This document shows positions 60,481 through 64,000 of a DNA stretch of 64,000 nt, piece after piece. Numbering within the stretch: position 1 is the first letter of the stretch; each line of letters begins with the position of its first letter. Source of the DNA: Salegentibacter lacus (GTDB taxonomy: Bacteria; Bacteroidota; Bacteroidia; Flavobacteriales; Flavobacteriaceae); NCBI RefSeq assembly GCF_020164555.1, contig NZ_JAIQZB010000002.1, forward strand, positions 186,001-250,000, in the 5' to 3' direction. The notes beneath the pieces are model-generated. The model saw nothing but the letters and a program-made list of their open reading frames with translations. It was not told the DNA's origin and searched no databases. A program made the translations under genes and the position numbers.

Positions 60481-62157
60481 TTATTTAATTTTTGCCCAGG
60501 AATCTCTAAGTGTTACAGTACGGTTAAAAATAGGTTTTCCTTCTTCAGATTCTTTATCTACACAGAAATATCCTATGCGTTGAAACTGAAATTTATCCTG
60601 AACTCCTGCCGATTTTAAACTTGGTTCAACAAAGCCTGTAATCACCTCCAGGGAATCGGGGTTCACGAATTCCATATAATCCTTCTCCTTATCTCCATCC
60701 GGATTTTCTACGCTAAATAAGCGATCGTAAAGCCTTATTTCGGTTTCCAAAGCGTGTTTAGCAGATACCCAGTGTAAGGTTCCTTTCACTTTTCGCATAG
60801 ATTCTTCGGTACCGCTTCCACTCTTACTTTTAGGATCGTAAGTACAATGGATTTCGGTAATATTTCCTTCGGAATCCTTTACTACTTCTTCCCCTTTAAT
60901 AATATAAGCGTTCTTTAATCTCACTTCTTTCCCCAGGGTTAACCTGAAAAATTTTCTGTTGGCGCTTTCCTTAAAATCTTCCTTTTCAATATAAAGTTCC
61001 CTTGAAAATGGGATTTCTCTGCTTCCAGCTGATTCATCTTCCGGGTTATTTTCTGCTTCTAACCACTCTTCTTTTCCTTCTTCATAATTGGTAATCACCA
61101 ATTTTACAGGATCTAAAACGCCCATAACTCTTGGCGCTGTTTTATTAAGATCTTCCCGGGCGCAAAATTCTAAATGCGCAACGTCTATCATATTCTCTCG
61201 TTTCCCAACTCCAATAGAATCGGCAAATTTCCTTATAGCATTAGGAGTATAACCTCTTCGTCTAAGACCGGAAATTGTAGGCATTCTGGGATCGTCCCAG
61301 GAATTAACCACGCCCTTCTCCACCAGTTGCATCAGTTTACGTTTACTAACTACAGTATGGCTTAAGTTTCTACGGGCAAATTCACGTTGTTTTGGCTTTA
61401 ATTCGCCTTCCTTACTTACCTTTTCTACAAACCAGTTATATAATTCACGGTGCGGTAAAAATTCAAGCGTACAGAAAGAATGTGAAATACTTTCTATAAA
61501 ATCACTTTCGCCATGCGCCCAATCGTACATTGGGTAAATCTTCCAGGTATCATTAGTACGGTGATGGCTTTTATGCAAACAACGGTACATCACAGGATCG
61601 CGCATAAGCATATTTGGAGAAGTCATATCTATTTTTGCGCGTAAAACGTGTCCGCGTTCCGGGGTTTCGCCGTTTTTCATTTTCGAAAAAAGTTCGATAT
61701 TTTCTTCCACGGAACGATTTCTATACGGACTTTCCTTGCCGGGTTCGGTTGGAGTTCCCTTTTGGAGCGCAATTTCTTCGGAAGTCTGACTATCTACATA
61801 AGCATCTCCATTCTTAATCATTTCCACAGCCCAATCGTACAGCTGCTGAAAATAATCTGAAGCATAACATTCCTTTTCCCATTTAAATCCCAGCCACAAA
61901 ACATCCTCCTTTATGGCATCTACAAACTCCTGCTCTTCTTTTATAGGATTGGTATCGTCAAAACGAAGGTTTACGGGAGCATTGTATTTTTCACCCAAAC
62001 CAAAATTGAGACAAATCGAAGAGGCGTGCCCTATATGAAGATAACCATTAGGTTCCGGTGGAAACCTGAATTTAAGGTCTTCCTTCTTGTAAGTAGTTTG
62101 AAGGTCTTCTTCTATAATTTGCTCAATAAAATTGAGCGATTTTTTTTCTTCAGCCAT
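60481..62157 (-). CDS. glnS: Glutamine-tRNA ligase
   Basis: Charges tRNA-Gln directly. The 558-residue class I synthetase has FPPEPNGYLHIGHASS (HIGH) and VVSKRKLMQLV (KMSKS equivalent), the acceptor-binding YPMYDWAHGESDFIE segment, and a C-terminal beta-barrel anticodon domain (DYMEFVNPDSLEVITGF). Having GlnS, the cell need not use the GatCAB route. The leader is about 100 bases and contains a small hairpin (62175-62192). Confidence 0.96.
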   Translation of the reverse strand: MAEEKKSLNFIEQIIEEDLQTTYKKEDLKFRFPPEPNGYLHIGHASSICLNFGLGEKYNAPVNLRFDDTNPIKEEQEFVDAIKEDVLWLGFKWEKECYASDYFQQLYDWAVEMIKNGDAYVDSQTSEEIALQKGTPTEPGKESPYRNRSVEENIELFSKMKNGETPERGHVLRAKIDMTSPNMLMRDPVMYRCLHKSHHRTNDTWKIYPMYDWAHGESDFIESISHSFCTLEFLPHRELYNWFVEKVSKEGELKPKQREFARRNLSHTVVSKRKLMQLVEKGVVNSWDDPRMPTISGLRRRGYTPNAIRKFADSIGVGKRENMIDVAHLEFCAREDLNKTAPRVMGVLDPVKLVITNYEEGKEEWLEAENNPEDESAGSREIPFSRELYIEKEDFKESANRKFFRLTLGKEVRLKNAYIIKGEEVVKDSEGNITEIHCTYDPKSKSGSGTEESMRKVKGTLHWVSAKHALETEIRLYDRLFSVENPDGDKEKDYMEFVNPDSLEVITGFVEPSLKSAGVQDKFQFQRIGYFCVDKESEEGKPIFNRTVTLRDSWAKIK

Positions 62158-62174
62158 AATTTATTAAAATAGAA

Positions 62175-62192
62175 AACCTCGTAATAGAGGTT
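62175..62192 (-). promoter_or_regulatory. Small hairpin in the glnS leader
   Basis: On the minus strand AACCTC and GAGGTT pair around TATTAC and are followed by TTTTCTATTTT, 18 bases before the ATG. This looks attenuator-like but is short. Confidence 0.3.
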
Positions 62193-62261
62193 AAAATCAG
62201 ACATTTATTTTTAGATTCGAGCAAGGCTCAAAATAGTACACCCTTTTACAGGAATAATGCG

Positions 62262-62269
62262 CAAAGTTA
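62262..62269 (-). promoter_or_regulatory. Putative -7 element of glnS
   Basis: On the minus strand this reads TAACTTTG, about 105 bases before the ATG, giving a long leader. Confidence 0.45.
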
Positions 62270-62448
62270 CCAAAAAATAGATCGCCGCACCCAAGCATTA
62301 CCCTACAAGAATAAGATAATTCCTTTTTTATAGCATTTATACTAAACATAATACCCGATTTAAAAACTTTGGAGGTCATTCTGGGAGCAAATCTCACATT
62401 TCAAAGATTTTGAAAGAAATATTGGCGATAAACTTATTCATTAATAAA

Positions 62449-62479
62449 TTGATATAAAGCCCCTGCAAACTTATATTTG
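62449..62479 (+). promoter_or_regulatory. Putative promoter of folB
   Basis: TTG (62449-62451) and TATATTTG (62472-62479) are 20 bases apart, giving a leader of about 70 bases that contains a repeat copy. Confidence 0.55.
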
Positions 62480-62490
62480 TAAACTATCTT

Positions 62491-62545
62491 GGAGCAGGCT
62501 CACGAGATATTACAGAGTATATAAATCTCGATTATCGAGTAAAAA
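62491..62545. repeat. Second dispersed repeat (CTCGATTATCGAG type), copy B
   Basis: GGAGCAGGCTCACGAGATATTA is followed by AAATCTCGATTATCGAGTAA. It lies inside the folB leader and ends 8 bases before the TTG start. Confidence 0.6.
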
Positions 62546-62553
62546 ATAATCTT

Positions 62554-62910
62554 TTGGGAAGTATAAAATTAAAAAATATCAAGGTTTTTGCCTATCACGG
62601 TTGTCTTGATGAAGAAGGAAAAATAGGAAGCGATTACCGCGTAGATCTAAAAGTTAAAGGTGATCTGTCACATTCAGCCAAAACCGATGCTCTGGCAGAT
62701 ACTATAGACTATGTTCATTTAAATAAAATTGTAAAGGAGGAAATGGCAATTAGATCTAAACTCCTGGAACATGTGGCCGAACGGATTTTAAAACGAGTGC
62801 TGGAAGAAATTATTTTAGTACAAAAAGCAAAGGTTGAAGTTTCGAAAATCAATCCGCCTATTGGTGGAAATGTAGCTATGGTTAGTGTTATTAGAAGTAA
62901 ATCACGTTAA
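62554..62910 (+). CDS. folB: Dihydroneopterin aldolase
   Basis: Converts 7,8-dihydroneopterin to 6-hydroxymethyl-7,8-dihydropterin in folate synthesis. The 118-residue protein has the usual IKVFAYHGCLDEEGKIGSDY start (with the conserved YHG), DTIDYVHLNKIV and LLEHVAERI, and the KINPPIGGNVAMVSVI end. Translation starts at TTG at 62554; no ATG is available before the conserved region. It appears to be a single gene. Confidence 0.92.
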   Translation: MGSIKLKNIKVFAYHGCLDEEGKIGSDYRVDLKVKGDLSHSAKTDALADTIDYVHLNKIVKEEMAIRSKLLEHVAERILKRVLEEIILVQKAKVEVSKINPPIGGNVAMVSVIRSKSR

Positions 62911-63030
62911 TTTATTCGATAAAGCATTATTTCAAAGTTTAATTGAAGAGCAATTTTTTACTATTTTTAATCCTCTAAATCTTCCTGAGGTACGTAGGTT
63001 AGTTTTATTTTTTAAACTTAAAATTTTTAC

Positions 63031-63038
63031 TACATTTG
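63031..63038 (+). promoter_or_regulatory. Putative -7 element of tRNA-Cys
   Basis: TACATTTG fits TAnnTTTG, 15 bases before the tRNA 5' end, a plausible promoter position. Confidence 0.5.
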
Positions 63039-63053
63039 CCAACCCTTAAATAG

Positions 63054-63124
63054 GGCATCGTGGCCGAGTGGCTAGGCAGAGGTCTGCAAAACCTTGTACA
63101 GCGGTTCGAATCCGCTCGATGCCT
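63054..63124 (+). tRNA. tRNA-Cys (anticodon GCA)
   Basis: A 71-base cloverleaf with perfect 7-bp acceptor stem GGCATCG/CGATGCC, anticodon stem GAGGT/ACCTT with loop CTGCAAA (anticodon GCA), and T arm CAGCGG TTCGAAT CCGCT. Discriminator base U73 is the known cysteine identity element. CCA is not encoded. Confidence 0.95.
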
Positions 63125-63125
63125 C

Positions 63126-63157
63126 AAAAAAAGCTCCTTTTTTAAGGGGCTTTTTTT
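63126..63157 (+). terminator. Intrinsic terminator of tRNA-Cys
   Basis: AAAAAGCTCCTT and AAGGGGCTTTTT pair (one T-G wobble) around TTT, followed by a T-run. Confidence 0.85.
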
Positions 63158-63175
63158 TATAAATCAAAACCAGAT

Positions 63176-63883
63176 TTAATTTTTATCTGGTTTAATGATA
63201 TCTATAGAAGAAATTGTTTCAATTTGGTCTTGAAGTCCGTTTACCTGGTTAGGAAAAAGGCCCTGGAAAATAAGCATTCCGCCAAAAACGATAAGCATTA
63301 TACTAATCCCCTTCTTCATAAGATAGATTCGGTTTGGGGTAAGTTTTCTGTTCAATTTTTTAGCCAGGAGAATTTTAAAAACATCTAAAACGAGGTAAGT
63401 TCCTAAGACACTTCCGAAGAAAACCATTATCCTGTTTTGCTCCATTTCTAATTTTGGCCCAAAAATGATAATTAATCCCAACCAAAAACCCAGCACGCCA
63501 ATATTGATAAAATTCAATAGAAATCCTTTTACGGCTAAGCCAAAATAATCGCTTTTACTGAGTTTTCTAATCTCTGGAGTATCATCTTCCTGCCGAAGCA
63601 CTTTTTTGGTCTGTACAAAGCTCATAACCCCGTAAGTGGCAAGGATCATCCCTCCAAATATGAATAACGCCGGATCGTCTTTAATACTGGCGAGGAGTTT
63701 AGTGGTACTTAAATAAGCCACAAATAGGAATACAATATCTGCTACAATAACTCCTAAATCGAATGCAAATGCGGCTCTAAAGCCTTTTATAGCGGCGGTT
63801 TCCAGCAGTACAAAGAAGACCGGGCCAAGTAAAAACGCTAAAAAAAGACCTAAAGGTAGGGCTGCTAATACATCCTGAAACAT
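63176..63883 (-). CDS. LysE-family amino-acid exporter
   Basis: A 235-residue inner-membrane protein with six hydrophobic helices. The N-terminal ALPLGLFLAFLLGPVFFVLLET, with the G-P-x-F pattern, and FDLGVIVADIVFLFVAY match the LysE/RhtB superfamily, which exports amino acids such as lysine, threonine or homoserine. The middle loop (about 85-110) is charged, as usual. The substrate cannot be assigned. A promoter-like element lies 17 bases upstream. Confidence 0.85.
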   Translation of the reverse strand: MFQDVLAALPLGLFLAFLLGPVFFVLLETAAIKGFRAAFAFDLGVIVADIVFLFVAYLSTTKLLASIKDDPALFIFGGMILATYGVMSFVQTKKVLRQEDDTPEIRKLSKSDYFGLAVKGFLLNFINIGVLGFWLGLIIIFGPKLEMEQNRIMVFFGSVLGTYLVLDVFKILLAKKLNRKLTPNRIYLMKKGISIMLIVFGGMLIFQGLFPNQVNGLQDQIETISSIDIIKPDKN

Positions 63884-63900
63884 ACAATTGTATTATTTTA

Positions 63901-63908
63901 CAAATGTA
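63901..63908 (-). promoter_or_regulatory. Putative -7 element of the LysE gene
   Basis: On the minus strand this reads TACATTTG, 17 bases before the LysE ATG. Confidence 0.5.
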
Positions 63909-63913
63909 GACTT

Positions 63914-64000
63914 TTAGTTTTTTCTAATAACTTTTCCGCCGAACAGGGTATTTTGATCTAAGGTTTTAGGATTTCCATATACGTTTACAGTGCCTCCTGC
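63914..64000 (-). CDS. C-terminal end of a protein, possibly DUF2807/GIN-domain, cut by the window end
   Basis: The last 28 codons of a minus-strand gene remain, ending TAA at 63914-63916. They read AGGTVNVYGNPKTLDQ...FGGKVIRKN, resembling the final strands of Bacteroidota head GIN-domain (DUF2807) beta-helix proteins, which are usually exported. The fragment is too short for a firm call. It ends about 30 bases upstream of the LysE gene in the same direction. Confidence 0.55.
   Translation of the reverse strand, partial: AGGTVNVYGNPKTLDQNTLFGGKVIRKN

Larger units (their letters stand above)
62158..62553. other. Divergent intergenic region between glnS and folB
   Basis: These 396 bases hold the glnS leader and -7 element on the minus strand, a decayed fragment resembling the GTCATTCTG repeat near 62380, the folB promoter and a copy of the CTCGATTATCGAG repeat in the folB leader. 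A 66-codon frame on the minus strand overlaps the glnS promoter and looks accidental. Confidence 0.7.

Noticed and set aside
62197-62397. A 66-codon minus-strand frame between glnS and folB
   Set aside because: It overlaps the glnS promoter and a decayed repeat, and its product shows no domain, signal peptide or sensible composition.
1-64000. CRISPR arrays, insertion sequences, integrases, rRNA genes
   Set aside because: I looked for regularly spaced repeats, transposase motifs and rRNA-like stretches in both strands and saw none.

Overview
The window is chromosomal DNA from a low-GC member of the Bacteroidota, most likely a marine Flavobacteriaceae (Gramella/Salegentibacter type). The pointers are the promoter form TAnnTTTG with an upstream TTG/TTTG, the near absence of Shine-Dalgarno motifs, many families typical of this phylum (DUF4175, DUF4254, DUF4837, DUF6427, DUF6341, DUF6909, bacterial GH3, OmpA with thrombospondin-3 repeats), and the parS form GTTCCACGTGGAAC. 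Gene density is high. There are no rRNA genes, CRISPR arrays, insertion sequences or prophage. Most of the window is a housekeeping backbone.

Layout. 1-9600: an AddA-like helicase-nuclease (cut by the window start) and an AddB-like nuclease, separated by kbl and a major OmpA-like porin, then an alpha/beta hydrolase. 9600-15600: tRNA-Ala(GGC), a GNAT enzyme, a MATE exporter, an enoyl-CoA hydratase-like enzyme, three very small membrane proteins, a 2OG-Fe(II) oxygenase, queD and lpxH. 15600-27400: a frameshifted YefM-type antitoxin remnant, recJ, adenine deaminase, an operon of an unknown protein, rsmI and a uracil-DNA glycosylase, tdk-alr, mscL, asd, and a prolyl oligopeptidase lipoprotein. 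27600-33500: a minus-strand operon DUF6427, candidate restriction endonuclease, D12 adenine methylase, DUF4254, glycosyltransferase 9, then purD. 33600-41400: a surface-polysaccharide cluster (PaaK-like ligase, GT2, UDP-glucuronate decarboxylase, rfbD, rfbC) joined to DUF6909 and GH3. 41460-49000: M23 peptidase, tatA, DUF4837, an MltD-like transglycosylase, pgk, holB, DoxX, OmpH/Skp. 49200-56300: methyltransferase, lipoprotein, mnmG, ybeY, DUF4175, with two parS-like sites flanking mnmG. 56400-64000: gltX, an SPFH protein, a YtxH/holin-like/DUF6327 stress-type operon, glnS, folB, tRNA-Cys(GCA), a LysE exporter, and the tail of a gene cut by the window end.

The main themes are DNA repair and modification (AddA/AddB-like, RecJ, UDG, adenine methylase with a possible nuclease partner), envelope and peptidoglycan work (OmpA, M23, MltD, Skp, LpxH, heptosyltransferase, polysaccharide sugars), and translation (GltX, GlnS, MnmG, RsmI, YbeY, two tRNAs).

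The points most worth a second look are: the overlapping endonuclease-like/adenine methylase pair; a two-hairpin intergenic repeat that in three of five copies sits inside the loop of a terminator-like stem; two parS-like palindromes, one encoding the last residues of YbeY; a nucleoside-phosphorylase-like C-terminal half in the DUF6909 protein translationally coupled to GH3; and a cluster of 36-62 residue membrane proteins. All functional calls come from reading motifs by eye; no database search was run.
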